NCBI GenBank assembly: GCA_901538445.1
Contig: LR594584.1
Location: forward strand, 4,371,006 to 4,435,005
Direction: 5' to 3'
Source: Gemmataceae bacterium
GTDB taxonomy: Bacteria > Planctomycetota > Planctomycetia > Gemmatales > Gemmataceae
DNA: 64,000 nt
Shown here: piece by piece, positions 34,051 to 43,033 of the stretch
Numbering within the stretch: the first letter of the stretch is position 1
Layout of the letters: every line of letters begins with the position of its first letter
Program-made: the position numbers and the translations under genes
The notes under the pieces: model-generated
The model's input: the letters and a program-made list of their open reading frames with translations, nothing else
Told to the model about the DNA's origin: nothing
The model's database searches: none

Positions 34051-35157
34051 TCACCCCGGCTTGTTCCACACGCTCATTACGCACAACTGGCCGAGGAGGC
34101 GCACGCGGAGCGAGCGGGCCGGGGACCACCCCTTCTCCAGCAGGATGCGCTTCAGCCCCTCCTGCTCCATCGCCAGCAGCACGGCGCGGCCGCCGGGGCG
34201 CAGCACGCGGTCCCACTCGGCCGCCGTCGCCTCGTACAGCGGCATCACCTGCTCCAGCGACGAGAGCTGCTTGCCGAACGGCGGGTTCGAGATGATGCGG
34301 TCCACCGAGTTCGATTCGAGCGGCAGCGCTCGCGCGTCCCACCGGGCGAGGTCGGCCTGGCCGAGCTTCTCCAGGTTCTGCGAGGTGACGAACACGGCGT
34401 TCGGGTCGATGTCGCCGCCGATGACGCGGATGCGGCCGGCCTTGCTCCGCTGGTTCGCGACGTGCAGCGCCTCGGCCAGGATGGTGCCGGCCCCGCACAT
34501 CGGGTCGAGGATCGTCATGCCGGGGCCGATGCCGGCGAACCGCACCATCGCGGCCGCGACCGTAGGCCGCAGCGACGCGGCGACGTGGTCGAGCTTGTAC
34601 GTGCGGTGCCGCATCGTGCGGTCCGAGAGCCGCACCCCGCACACCGCCGTCTTGCTGTAGATGGTGAGCCAGATTTCGAGCCAGGCGTTCTCGTTGCTGT
34701 ACTGCCACCCGTGCGGGATCTTGCCGCCGAGGCCGGCGATGAACGCGGCCCGCGCGTCGGCGCGGCGGAACCCGTGCTCGCCCTGCATCTGGCAGACGAT
34801 GTGGTACGTCGGCCGGCCCTTGGTCTTCGGCCGCACCTTGTGGTGCAGCTTGAACAGGTGGTCCCAGTCCGGCTTGCGGGCGGTCCACGTCTGGATCGTT
34901 TCGAGGTCCGCGGACGTGTACGTGAGCGAGTCGGACCCCCACGCGAGCAGGAACACGTCCTCGGTGGTCTGCAACTTGACCACGGCGTCGGTGAGCTGGT
35001 TGACGCGGAACACGACGAGGCCGCGGGCCGTCTTCTTGACCTCGCCGCCCAGGTCGCGGGTGATCTCGTCGGCGGCCACGGCCTCGATCCCGCCGTGGGT
35101 CATGGCGTACAGGGGCGGGAGCGGCTTGTCGTCGGTCGGTCGGCCGGAGCGGGACAT
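34051..35157 (-). CDS. THUMP-domain RNA methyltransferase (RlmL N2-guanine/TrmG10 type)
   Basis: 368 aa. Residues about 10-165 form a ferredoxin-like/THUMP RNA-binding region (YAMTHGGIEAVAADEITRDL at the start). The SAM-dependent methyltransferase domain (UPF0020 type) follows with RPTVAAAMVRFAGIGPGMTI, then LDPMCGAGTILAEAL (SAM-binding loop) and the catalytic SNPPFGKQL of N-methyltransferases. It would methylate the exocyclic N2 of guanosine in rRNA or tRNA; which RNA cannot be told. The C-terminus ends like RlmL/Trm14 enzymes (LGQLCVMSVWNK). The start at 35157 lies just after GGAGCGGG. Confidence 0.9.
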   Translation of the reverse strand: MSRSGRPTDDKPLPPLYAMTHGGIEAVAADEITRDLGGEVKKTARGLVVFRVNQLTDAVVKLQTTEDVFLLAWGSDSLTYTSADLETIQTWTARKPDWDHLFKLHHKVRPKTKGRPTYHIVCQMQGEHGFRRADARAAFIAGLGGKIPHGWQYSNENAWLEIWLTIYSKTAVCGVRLSDRTMRHRTYKLDHVAASLRPTVAAAMVRFAGIGPGMTILDPMCGAGTILAEALHVANQRSKAGRIRVIGGDIDPNAVFVTSQNLEKLGQADLARWDARALPLESNSVDRIISNPPFGKQLSSLEQVMPLYEATAAEWDRVLRPGGRAVLLAMEQEGLKRILLEKGWSPARSLRVRLLGQLCVMSVWNKPG

Positions 35158-35247
35158 CGTGCGTCTCGGGTGCGATCGCGGGGCAATCGGCTTATCATAC
35201 GCCCCGCCCGCCCCGCCGACCCGCCCGCGCCCCGTGGTGAACCGCGA

Positions 35248-36249
35248 TCAGTTCGCGTCGCGGCCGCCCCAGTACGCCTTCAGCCGGGCGTGGATCATCC
35301 CGAGGGGCCGGTCGTAGTAGTCGTGGATCAGGAAGTTCCCACCGGCGATCACGAGCCGGATGCCGGGCGACGCCCCGGCCGAGGTGACGCCCCAGAACGA
35401 CGTCGCCGACGCCGGGTACTGGATGTCGCGGAGTTCCTCCCACCGCATCTTCCCGCGGAGGTCGCCCTGCGACATCGCGACGCCCCCGGGGCTGATGACG
35501 AGGCACGCGGACCGCCAGTTCTTCGGCCGGCCGGCGGTCGATTGCCGGGCGAACGCGAACGCGAACAGCAGCCCGAAGAAGAGCGCCAGCACCCCGACCG
35601 CGATCCAGCCCCCGCCGGACGTGTCGCGGCCCGGCGGGTTGTTGAGCGCCGCGATGAGCGCGCCGCCGGCCGCCGCCCAGATCAGGCCGGTGACCGCCAC
35701 CGCCCGCGAGTACGCGACCTGCCGGCCGTGGGACGCCGCGGGCGGGAACCCCCGGGCGCGGTACGTGAACACCTTGTCCGCCCCGAACCGCTCGACCTGG
35801 TCCTCGACGAACCCCCGCATCGCCCCGGGCACCGCCTCGGGGTCACCCGCGGTCGGCCGCGGGAGCCGCGCCAGGACGTGGCGGTACAGCTCGCGGGACG
35901 ACACGTCGATCCCGGGCGGGATGCGGACGACGCCGTCCGGGTGGTACACCTGCATGCCGAACCGCGACTGCTTCGCCTGCCCCTGGGCCGTCAGCCCCTC
36001 AATCTCCTCGTACCGGACGAACACCCGCTCGGGCAGTTCGAACGAGAGCCCCTCCTCGGTGACCTCGAACAGCACCTCGGGGTCCCGCGACAGCCACGCC
36101 GCGGCCGCCAGGCACGCGGGGAGCACCGCGAACACGAGCCAGTGAACGGTCTGGGCCAGCACGCCCGCCGCGACCGCCGCCGCCGCGAGGAGCGCGAACA
36201 CCACCGCCGCGCCCCCACCCGGCCGGGACCGCACCACCGTTTCCGTCAT
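35248..36249 (-). CDS. Membrane protein of unknown function, 333 aa
   Basis: Two hydrophobic hairpins are visible. An N-terminal pair (AAVVFALLAAAAVAAGVLAQ ... WLVFAVLPACLAAAAWLS) and a second pair near residues 195-250 (AVTGLIWAAAGGALIAALNN ... WIAVGVLALFFGLLFAFAF) flank a soluble PH-like beta domain (ERVFVRYEEIEGLTAQGQAK). The C-terminal part again looks like a small beta domain. The family is not recognised. Its ATG overlaps the stop of the CPBP gene (ATGA), indicating translational coupling with that protease. Confidence 0.65.
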   Translation of the reverse strand: MTETVVRSRPGGGAAVVFALLAAAAVAAGVLAQTVHWLVFAVLPACLAAAAWLSRDPEVLFEVTEEGLSFELPERVFVRYEEIEGLTAQGQAKQSRFGMQVYHPDGVVRIPPGIDVSSRELYRHVLARLPRPTAGDPEAVPGAMRGFVEDQVERFGADKVFTYRARGFPPAASHGRQVAYSRAVAVTGLIWAAAGGALIAALNNPPGRDTSGGGWIAVGVLALFFGLLFAFAFARQSTAGRPKNWRSACLVISPGGVAMSQGDLRGKMRWEELRDIQYPASATSFWGVTSAGASPGIRLVIAGGNFLIHDYYDRPLGMIHARLKAYWGGRDAN

Positions 36250-37277
36250 TGGACCCCCTGGAGCGCGAGCACCGCGAGGTTGTGAACGAAGTGCATGGCG
36301 ACCGTCAGGGCCAGCCCGCCCCCGGCCCGGGCGTACCCCAGGGCGACCCCGACCACGAACAGGTACGGCATGCCGAGCGGGTTGTACAGGTGCGCCGCGG
36401 CGAACATCACCGCCGTCACCCACACCGCCGCGTGCAGCCCGGTCGCCCGGTACAGGACGCCGAACGCGACGTACCGGAAGAACAGCTCCTCGACGACCGC
36501 CGGCTGGACGCACACCAGCAGCACGTTGGCCGCGTCGATCGGCAGCGCCGGGGGGGCACCGCCGCCGAAGCGGAGCAGTTCGCGGATCGCCGCGGTGTAC
36601 GCGACGTTGAGCACGAGCAGCGCGGCCAGCCCCGGCACCGAGACCGCCCAGGTGAGCGCGGTCGTCTCGGACCGCCGCGCCGGCAGCGCCACCCGCCCGG
36701 CGACCACCAGGCCGATCACCGCGAGGAGCGTGTCCGCGACCTCCACGAAGATCGTCCCGCGGCGCAGGTCGTCCTCCGCCAACTTCCCCTGCGAGGAGAG
36801 CAGCACCCAGCCCCACACGACCGACGTGAGCAGCATGAGCGCGAAGACGACCACGACCGGGATGACCGGGTGCTCCTCGTGCGGCCCCCGGGCGGGGGCG
36901 GCCCGGAACGGCTCGCGGCGCGTGCGGCGCTGCCGCCGGCGGGGCTCGGCGACCCGGGCATCGCACTTGCGGCACCGGCCCTCGATGCTCGGCGGCGCGA
37001 CGTGGTCGCACCGCCAGCAATCGACGGCGTCGCCCTCATCGGCAGCGTCCACGTCGCCCACGACCTCGTAGGGCGGCACGGCCTGGTCCACGACTTCGTA
37101 GAGCGGTGCCACGGGGGGGCCGGGGTCCACGACCTCCGCTTCCAGGAGGTCGTCGTCGCCCCGGTCCGTGTCGATCCAGTCGCCGTGCGCGACGGGGTCG
37201 ACCGGTTCGACGCGGTAGTCGTCGTCCGGCCACTTGGGGGCCGGGTCGCCGGGTGGGGCGTCATCGTTCGCGGGCAT
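36246..37277 (-). CDS. CPBP-family intramembrane metalloprotease with N-terminal zinc ribbon
   Basis: 343 aa. The N-terminal 130 residues are acidic and Pro-rich with a zinc-ribbon CWRC...CRKC, followed by a basic patch RRRQRRTRR. The C-terminal half has about six membrane segments and the three CPBP (CAAX protease and bacteriocin-processing) motifs: EELFFR (Glu-Glu-x3-Arg), HLYNPLG and HFVHN. It would cleave or process a membrane peptide or prenylated protein. It lies between two membrane-protein genes of unknown function, four bases after one stop and overlapping the next start, so the three form an operon. Confidence 0.88.
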   Translation of the reverse strand: MPANDDAPPGDPAPKWPDDDYRVEPVDPVAHGDWIDTDRGDDDLLEAEVVDPGPPVAPLYEVVDQAVPPYEVVGDVDAADEGDAVDCWRCDHVAPPSIEGRCRKCDARVAEPRRRQRRTRREPFRAAPARGPHEEHPVIPVVVVFALMLLTSVVWGWVLLSSQGKLAEDDLRRGTIFVEVADTLLAVIGLVVAGRVALPARRSETTALTWAVSVPGLAALLVLNVAYTAAIRELLRFGGGAPPALPIDAANVLLVCVQPAVVEELFFRYVAFGVLYRATGLHAAVWVTAVMFAAAHLYNPLGMPYLFVVGVALGYARAGGGLALTVAMHFVHNLAVLALQGVQ

Positions 37278-37280
37278 GGG

Positions 37281-37898
37281 TCACCGCCGCTCGGGGCCGT
37301 CGCCGAAGCCGGGGAACTCGGCCGGGTGGCGGTCGTCCGCGGCGTCCTCCTCGGCCTCCTCGCGCTCGCGGCGTGCGGCCGCCTCTTCCTTCCGCTCCCG
37401 CTCGTAGGCCACGGCGGCCTGCACCGCTTTCACGAGCCCGACGAAGAAGATGATCTTCAGGATGAAGCCGCGGATGATGTTCGTTGGGTCGGCCAGGGCG
37501 GCGAGCGCGTTGAGCCCCAGGAACATGACGAGCCCGGCGACGGTACACGGGACCGGGGCCTTCTTGACCGCGACCCCGAGCCCGATGAACACGACCCCGG
37601 CCGCGATCACGCCCAGGTAGATGAACCGCGCGATCCGCGCGAGTTCGTCCTGCGCCTCCTTCACCTTGACCGGGTCGAACTGCACGAACGGCCCGGCCTG
37701 CTTCTTCTCCTGCTCGATCACCTGCGCGGCCTCGCGGTCCGCGTTGAAGTAGAAGAACACGGCCCCGAGGCCGTTGAGGATGCCGATGGCGATCAGGATG
37801 GTCCGGGCGCTGGAGAGGTTGGACTTGCGGGCGCTCTGGGCCAGGCTCCCGAGGTCGTCCGACCTCGACTTCGAGTTCCACGGCTGCTCGTCGCTCAC
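37281..37898 (-). CDS. Membrane protein of unknown function, 205 aa
   Basis: The start is taken as GTG 37898, with GAGG upstream; the longer frame lacks a ribosome site. Several hydrophobic segments (ILIAIGILNGLGAVFFYF, FIYLGVIAAGVVFIGLGVAV, VAGLVMFLGLNALAALA, IIFFVGLVKAVQAAVAY) are followed by a charged coiled-coil-like tail (ERERKEEAAARREREEAEED). Not recognised. It is the first gene of the set with the CPBP protease; its stop lies four bases before the protease start. Confidence 0.65.
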   Translation of the reverse strand: MSDEQPWNSKSRSDDLGSLAQSARKSNLSSARTILIAIGILNGLGAVFFYFNADREAAQVIEQEKKQAGPFVQFDPVKVKEAQDELARIARFIYLGVIAAGVVFIGLGVAVKKAPVPCTVAGLVMFLGLNALAALADPTNIIRGFILKIIFFVGLVKAVQAAVAYERERKEEAAARREREEAEEDAADDRHPAEFPGFGDGPERR

Positions 37899-38093
37899 GG
37901 GCGGTCCTCGTGCGGTTGGTGTCTCGCGGGCCGCACTCAGTATCCCGGCACCCGCGCCCGCGAACAAGACCGTACCCGTTCAAAAATCGCACGCCCGTCT
38001 GACACGCGAACGGGCGGCAGAGCGACGCCCCGGCGGGTCACCCGGCACGGGCCGCATGGTGCGCCACCGCGGGGTTCAAACGGACGCCGCGGC

Positions 38094-38594
38094 TCACTTC
38101 GTCGCCACCTTGGCGGTGAGCGCGTCCCTCACCGGGTCGGCCAGGAACTTCGACAGGTCGCCGCCCAGCACCGCGATCTGCCGCAGGAGCGAGCTGCTGA
38201 CGTGCGAGAACTCCTCCTTCGCCATCAGGAACACCGTCTCGATCCCGGGGTCGAGGTGCAGGTTCATGAGCGACATGGTGAACTCGTACTCCATGTCGGA
38301 CAGCGTGCGGAGCCCGCGGAGCAGGATCCGCGCCCCGGCCTTCCGCACGAACTGCACCGCGAGCCCGTGGAACGCCTCCACCTCGACGTTGCCGTACTGC
38401 GCCGTCACCTCGCGGATCAACCGCACCCGCTCCTCGATCGAGAACAGCGTGGACTTGTCCGGGTTGATGCCGACCCCGACGATGAGCCGGTCGAACAGCC
38501 CGCTCCCGCGGCGGATCACGTCGAGGTGCCCGAGGTGGATCGGGTCGAACGTGCCGGTGTACACGGCGACGCGGGGGCTGAGCGGATCGGACAT
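38094..38594 (-). CDS. coaD: Pantetheine-phosphate adenylyltransferase
   Basis: 166 aa, the usual CoaD length. It adds AMP from ATP to 4'-phosphopantetheine, the penultimate step of coenzyme A synthesis. Nucleotidyltransferase motifs are intact: YTGTFDPIHLGHLDVIRR (T/HxGH) near the start, LLRGLRTLSDMEYEFTMSLM, and the closing SHVSSSLLRQIAVLGGD. GAGGTGACC precedes the ATG at 38594. It follows the aminotransferase by two bases and is probably in its operon. The coenzyme A product also supplies the 4'-phosphopantetheine of acyl carrier proteins such as that of the nearby synthase. Confidence 0.97.
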   Translation of the reverse strand: MSDPLSPRVAVYTGTFDPIHLGHLDVIRRGSGLFDRLIVGVGINPDKSTLFSIEERVRLIREVTAQYGNVEVEAFHGLAVQFVRKAGARILLRGLRTLSDMEYEFTMSLMNLHLDPGIETVFLMAKEEFSHVSSSLLRQIAVLGGDLSKFLADPVRDALTAKVATK

Positions 38595-38596
38595 GG

Positions 38597-39715
38597 TCAC
38601 CTCGCGGCGTCGAGAAAGCGGTCGATCTCGGCCTCGGTGTTGTACGCATGGGGGCTCACGCGGACCCGGTTCGCCCGGTTGTTCACCACGACGCCCGCGG
38701 CCCGGCACCGGGCCATCACCTCGGCCGAAGACCGAGTCGGGTGCGTCAGCGAGACGATCCCCGAGCGGTCGGCCCCGGCCCGGCTGCTGAACACCGCCCA
38801 CCCCTGCGACAGTGCATTGTCACACAAGTAGTCCGTGAGCGCCAGCACGCGGCGCTCGATCTCGGGGACGCCGGCCGCGAGCAGCAGTTCCAGGCTCGCG
38901 CCGAACGCGGTGACGCCGGGGACGTTCGGCGCCCCGCCCTCCCACCGGCCGGCGTGCGGCTTGAGCGTGAAGTCGATGGTGGTGAACTCCAGCGGCCGCA
39001 CCACGCTGAACGCGCCGACGCCGATCGGGTGCAGCCGCTCGACCCACTCGCGGCGAATGTAGCCGAACCCGGCCCCCTCCGGCCCGAGCATCCACTTGTG
39101 CCCGTCGGCCGCGAGTGCGTCGATCGGCGTCTTCTGCACGTCGAGCGGGAACGCGCCGAGCGACTGGATCGCGTCCACGAAGAAGAACACGTTCTTCTCG
39201 CGGCAGAGCGCGCCGAGCGCGTCGAGGTCGTTGCGGAACCCGCTCGCGAACTCGACCGACGACACCGTCAGCACGCGGGTGCGGTCGGTCATCGCGTCGC
39301 GCACGTCGTCGATGTGCAACCGGCTCCCGCGGCTCGCGACGGTCCGCACCTCGACCCCGCGGTGCGCGAGGTTCATCCACGGGTACTGGTTCGCGGGGTA
39401 CTCCTCGGCCGCGAGCACGACGTTGTCGCCGGCCCGCCACGGGAACCCCTCGGCGACCACGCCGATGCCGTGCGTGGTGCTCGGCACGAAGTACACGTCA
39501 TCGACGCTCGGGGAGTTGATGAGCCGGGCCGCGAGCGAGCGCACGTGCGCGACGCGGTCCATCCACGTCTTCACGGCCGCGATGCCGTTGTGCGACAGGC
39601 TGTCGGCGTAGGCGTGCAGCGCCGCGACAGCGGGGGCCGGCAGCGGCGACACCGCGGCGTGATCGAGGAACGCCCACCGCTCGGTGACCGGGAACTGCTC
39701 GCGGGGGAGTGTCAT
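38597..39715 (-). CDS. Class V aminotransferase / cysteine desulfurase-like enzyme
   Basis: 372 aa PLP enzyme of fold type I. The Schiff-base lysine lies in AADGHKWMLGPEGAGFGYIR. Other class V features are FLDHAAVSPLP at the start, FVPSTTHGIGVVAEGF, and DAIQSLGAFPLDV before the lysine. No catalytic-loop Cys typical of NifS/SufS is evident, so an isopenicillin N epimerase-like or kynureninase-like activity is as likely as sulfur transfer; the substrate is unknown. The N-terminus is at the only well-placed ATG. It is divergent from the M50 protease across a palindrome-containing gap. Confidence 0.85.
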   Translation of the reverse strand: MTLPREQFPVTERWAFLDHAAVSPLPAPAVAALHAYADSLSHNGIAAVKTWMDRVAHVRSLAARLINSPSVDDVYFVPSTTHGIGVVAEGFPWRAGDNVVLAAEEYPANQYPWMNLAHRGVEVRTVASRGSRLHIDDVRDAMTDRTRVLTVSSVEFASGFRNDLDALGALCREKNVFFFVDAIQSLGAFPLDVQKTPIDALAADGHKWMLGPEGAGFGYIRREWVERLHPIGVGAFSVVRPLEFTTIDFTLKPHAGRWEGGAPNVPGVTAFGASLELLLAAGVPEIERRVLALTDYLCDNALSQGWAVFSSRAGADRSGIVSLTHPTRSSAEVMARCRAAGVVVNNRANRVRVSPHAYNTEAEIDRFLDAAR

Positions 39716-39811
39716 GGTGTTGGGAACCCAGAACGGAAAGGCAGTTGATCCGCAGGTTACGCAGATGGACGCAGATTTTCAGACTGCGGAGCAGAAGAGA
39801 GTTATCCACAG

Positions 39812-39920
39812 ATTACGCAGAAGACACAGATTTCAGAGACAAGAAACCTGAGGGCAGCAGTCGGATTCCGGCAGGATGCTGCTCTGTCCTCTGTCTGCAA
39901 ATCTGTGTCTTCTGTGTAAT
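39812..39920. repeat. Palindrome of the ACGCAGA/ACACAGATTT family
   Basis: The 22-nt arms (39812-39833 with 39899-39920) pair with one mismatch. Further complementary ACGCAGA and GCAGAAGAG stretches lie just outside, from about 39740 to 39955. A related palindrome is at 45777-45887. It fills most of the 318-bp gap between the aminotransferase and M50 genes. Confidence 0.8.
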
Positions 39921-39963
39921 TTGCGCTTCAGACTCTGCTCTTCGTTGCTGCCACCTCAGGCGA

Positions 39964-39992
39964 TTGTGGCCCGTCGCGGCGGGTCGTACAAT
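39964..39992 (+). promoter_or_regulatory. Candidate promoter of the M50 protease gene
   Basis: TTGTGG (39964-39969) and TACAAT (39987-39992) are 17 bp apart. The -10 box ends 41 bases before the GTG start at 40034. It begins directly after the palindrome. Confidence 0.45.
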
Positions 39993-40033
39993 CCCAGGGC
40001 TTTCCCTCTCGCGAACTTCTCACGGAGCTTCCC

Positions 40034-40810
40034 GTGCTGGCCGAACCCGACCGCACGAACTACGACCTGAACTTCCGCCTCTTCGGGTTCCGGGTCCGCG
40101 TCCACCCGCTGTTCTGGCTCGGGGCGGCCCTGCTCGGCGCGAGTTACCTCGACCTCGGTCTCGAGTACCTGCTCATCTGGGTCGCCGTCGTCTTCGTCTC
40201 GATCCTGGTCCACGAACTCGGTCACGCGGTCGCGTTCCGGCGGTTCGGGAGCGACGCGCACATCGTCCTCTGGATGCTCGGCGGGCTCGCGGTGCCGTAC
40301 TCGGGCGTCGCCGGCCGCGGGCGGCGGATCGCCGTCGCCCTCGCCGGCCCGGCCGCCGGGTTCGTCCTGTGCGGGCTCGTGTACGCCACGAACCAGGCAA
40401 CGGGCTGGGCGTCCGGCAACGGCATCCCCGTCGCGTACCTCTACCTCTCGCTCATCGGCGTGAACCTGTACTGGGGCATCTTGAACCTGCTCCCGGTGTT
40501 CCCGCTCGACGGCGGCCAGGTGTCGCGCGAACTGTGCGTTGCCAAGTGGCCGGGCCGCGGCGTGGTCACGTCGCTGAAGATCTCCGTCGGAGTCGCGGCC
40601 ACCGTCGCGGTCTACTGCCTGTTCTGCGCGGTGGACGCGCGCTCGGCGAACGGCGTGCTCGACTTCCTCCCGTGGTGGTTCCCGCGGGGCAGCGTGTTCA
40701 CCGCGATCCTGTTCGGGCTGCTCGCGTACCAGAGCTACCAGTTGCTACAGTTCCACACCGGCGGGTACCACTACGAGCCGGCCGACGACCGCGTGCCGTG
40801 GGAGCGGTAG
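40034..40810 (+). CDS. Site-2-protease-family (M50) intramembrane metalloprotease
   Basis: 258 aa starting at GTG 40034, with GGAG ten bases upstream. The zinc site is H60-E-L-G-H64 within IWVAVVFVSILVHELGHAVA, and the second ligand lies in NLLPVFPLDGGQ. About six membrane segments are present. The family cuts membrane-embedded substrates, often anti-sigma factors or signal-peptide remnants. There is no PDZ or CBS domain, so it is a minimal short form. The gene stands alone between a palindrome-rich gap and a secreted-protein gene; the substrate is unknown. Confidence 0.9.
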   Translation: MLAEPDRTNYDLNFRLFGFRVRVHPLFWLGAALLGASYLDLGLEYLLIWVAVVFVSILVHELGHAVAFRRFGSDAHIVLWMLGGLAVPYSGVAGRGRRIAVALAGPAAGFVLCGLVYATNQATGWASGNGIPVAYLYLSLIGVNLYWGILNLLPVFPLDGGQVSRELCVAKWPGRGVVTSLKISVGVAATVAVYCLFCAVDARSANGVLDFLPWWFPRGSVFTAILFGLLAYQSYQLLQFHTGGYHYEPADDRVPWER

Positions 40811-40886
40811 CGCCCGAGGTGGCCCCCGCACGCGGGAACCGTATCCCAGAACCAGAACCCCACTCGTTCGCCCCGGAGACTCGCCA

Positions 40887-41705
40887 ATGCACGGCCGCAC
40901 GCTCGCCGCCACGCTCCTCGCCGCCCTTTCGCTGGGCACGGCCGCCGCGGCCGACGGCCCGAAGCTCCCCGAGGTCGCGGCGTTCGACAAGCTCGTCGTG
41001 GACGCGCTGCGGGACGTCCACAACCGCGGGGCCGACCTGTACAACACGGCGCGCGACTTCGAGGGCTCGTACCGCATGTACCAGGGCGGGTTGCTCGCGG
41101 TGAAGCCGCTGCTCGCCCACCGCCCCGCGGCGCAGAAGCTCATTGACGAGGGGGTCGAGGCCGCCGACAAGGAGCCGACCCCGGCCCGCCGCGCGTTCAA
41201 GCTGCACGAGACGATCGAGGCCGTCCGCAAGTCGATCAAGGACGCGAACGAGCCGAACATCAAGACGATCGAGCCCGAGCCCAAGCCGAAGGAGAAGGCC
41301 CCCGAGCCGAAACCGAAGCCGATCGACCCGATCGTGGACCCGAAGCCGACCGAGAAGACCCCGAAGGACACCGAGCCGAAGAAAACTCCGGAGGTGAAGA
41401 AGACCAAGGAGAAGGACGCCGAGCCGAAGAAGGGCACCGGGCCGAGCGGCACCGTGACGCTGAAGGGCAAGCCAGTGGCCGCGGCCGAGATCACGCTCGT
41501 CTCGCTCGGGTCCGGGAAGCCGCGCGTGTTCACCGCGACCGTGGACGACGGGAAGTACCAGTTCGCCGAGGCGGTGCCGGCCGGGAAGTACGCGGTCGTC
41601 GTCGCCGGCAAGGGCGTCCCGGACAAGTTCCAGACGACCGCAACCACCTCGCTCGTGATGGACCTCAAAGCCGCCGCCGGCACCTTCGACTTCTCGCTGG
41701 AGTGA
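40887..41705 (+). CDS. Secreted Lys/Pro/Glu-rich protein with C-terminal beta domain
   Basis: 272 aa. A signal peptide (MHGRTLAATLLAALSLGTAA) is followed by a helical domain (residues 25-125). A disordered linker made of repeated EPKPKEK and TEKTPK-type units spans about residues 128-185. The C-terminal beta-sandwich resembles a carboxypeptidase-regulatory/transthyretin-like domain (GTVTLKGKPVAAAEITLVSL, YQFAEAVPAGKYAVVV). The function is unknown; the layout suggests a cell-surface or periplasmic protein with a spacer. It is followed by the DinB-like gene after 68 bases. Confidence 0.7.
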   Translation: MHGRTLAATLLAALSLGTAAAADGPKLPEVAAFDKLVVDALRDVHNRGADLYNTARDFEGSYRMYQGGLLAVKPLLAHRPAAQKLIDEGVEAADKEPTPARRAFKLHETIEAVRKSIKDANEPNIKTIEPEPKPKEKAPEPKPKPIDPIVDPKPTEKTPKDTEPKKTPEVKKTKEKDAEPKKGTGPSGTVTLKGKPVAAAEITLVSLGSGKPRVFTATVDDGKYQFAEAVPAGKYAVVVAGKGVPDKFQTTATTSLVMDLKAAAGTFDFSLE

Positions 41706-41773
41706 CCCGCCCAGCGCGGACCCTGGCGAGCCGCGACCGCAAGGGAGCGGGAACTACCTCCCCGGAGTGCTCC

Positions 41774-42277
41774 ATGACCGTGACCGATCTGGCAGGCCTC
41801 TTCGAGTACGCCCGGAGCCGCACGCAGCAACTCATCGACGCGGTCGCTTCGCTGCCGGACCCGCAACAGGCGCTCGGCTGGCGGCCGGGTCCGGGCCGGG
41901 CGCACGTCGCGTGGCAACTGATGCACCTCGGCGCGACCGACGACCGGCACCTGAACGTCCGCATGAAGGGCCGTGAGGCGCACTCGCCGGACCTGGTGCG
42001 GCGGTTCGCGGGCGGCAGCACGCCCGATGACGACATCCCGCCGCTGGCCGACATCGTGAAGTACGTGACCGACCGCCGCGCCGACATGCTCGCCCACCTG
42101 CGGTCGCTGACCGACGCGGACCTGAAGGGCAAGCCGAACGACGCGGCCCCGATGGTGTACGAGGAGTGGTTCCGGCTGCTCGCGTGGCACGAGGGGCACC
42201 ACCACGGCCAGGCGCACCTCACGCTCAACCTCTACCGCGCGACCCAGACCGCGGCCGCGGCGAAGCCGGGGCAGTGA
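41774..42277 (+). CDS. DinB-family putative metal-dependent protein
   Basis: 167 aa four-helix-bundle protein. Probable metal ligands are His in QLMHLGATDDRHL and the cluster HEGHHHGQAHLTL near the C-terminus, the usual DinB/YfiT arrangement. Members include thiol-dependent transferases and hydrolases for bacillithiol- or mycothiol-like cofactors, and damage-inducible proteins; the substrate here is unknown. GGAG precedes the ATG at 41774. It has no signal peptide, so cytoplasmic. Confidence 0.8.
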   Translation: MTVTDLAGLFEYARSRTQQLIDAVASLPDPQQALGWRPGPGRAHVAWQLMHLGATDDRHLNVRMKGREAHSPDLVRRFAGGSTPDDDIPPLADIVKYVTDRRADMLAHLRSLTDADLKGKPNDAAPMVYEEWFRLLAWHEGHHHGQAHLTLNLYRATQTAAAAKPGQ

Positions 42278-42366
42278 GCGGCGCCGGGCATATGAGCACC
42301 CTACCAGGCGGGCGGTGGTGAGAAAGCTCAAGGGCATGCGCCCGAGATCCCACGCGGGGCTTTGAA

Positions 42367-42822
42367 ATGCCTCAGACGCTCGTCTTTTCTCCGCCGGACG
42401 CAGCCTCGATTGACAACGCCCGAATCGAGGTCATCCTCGACCGCATCATGAACGGAGATGCCGCCTACTGGAGGGCCGGGGCGGCGCACGCCGCCGTGTA
42501 CTACGGAGAGCAGGGTGGAGAGTCGCCTTCGTTCGTGTTGATGCTGACAAAGTACGGCTTCTACGTGGAGGCGATATTTGTTGAAACGGTCAAGGGTCGG
42601 AAACGGCCTGTCGCCTATGTCCCGGACGCTAAACTCGGGCGCGTGGAGGTGGATCAGCCGTGGGCCGGACAGAATCCAATGCGGATTCCCCGCGACTTCT
42701 GCCTGACCCGGGAACAATGCGCCGAAGCAGTGCAGTACTTCTGCGAAACGGGCGAGCGCGACCCGCGTGTCAACTGGGTGAACTCCCGTCACACCGGTTG
42801 GGACACCAACGCCGACGCGTGA
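42367..42822 (+). CDS. Imm1-like protein, possible orphan immunity protein, 151 aa
   Basis: The pattern of a strand-rich middle (AAVYYGEQGGESPSFVLMLT, YGFYVEAIF) and the C-terminal tag FCLTREQCAEAVQYFCETGE followed by a Trp resembles the Imm1 immunity family of polymorphic toxin systems, where 'A-x-x-F-x-E-T-G-E' is typical. No toxin gene lies next to it. Its base composition is a little less GC-rich than its neighbours, which would fit transfer. The call rests on motif memory only. Confidence 0.4.
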   Translation: MPQTLVFSPPDAASIDNARIEVILDRIMNGDAAYWRAGAAHAAVYYGEQGGESPSFVLMLTKYGFYVEAIFVETVKGRKRPVAYVPDAKLGRVEVDQPWAGQNPMRIPRDFCLTREQCAEAVQYFCETGERDPRVNWVNSRHTGWDTNADA

Positions 42823-43033
42823 CCGGCAGTCACCCTGCAAGGCGTTGGGAGTTGGGTCGCAATCGACCGAGCCGCGACCGCGGATCGTTCCAATTCTGCG
42901 GGTGGTGACTTGCGCGCCGGACGATCCACGATCCCTACTTCGCGCCGGCCAGCAAGTTCCGAAAAACGTTAGTCTTTGCGAACTCACCCGATCGATCTAC
43001 TCGCGTCATGCTTCCCCAGCCAGCGGGTGAGTG

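Noticed and set aside
33556-36285. Long plus-strand open frame opposite the methyltransferase and membrane genes
   Set aside because: It is a shadow frame with no motif and lies over well-supported minus-strand genes.
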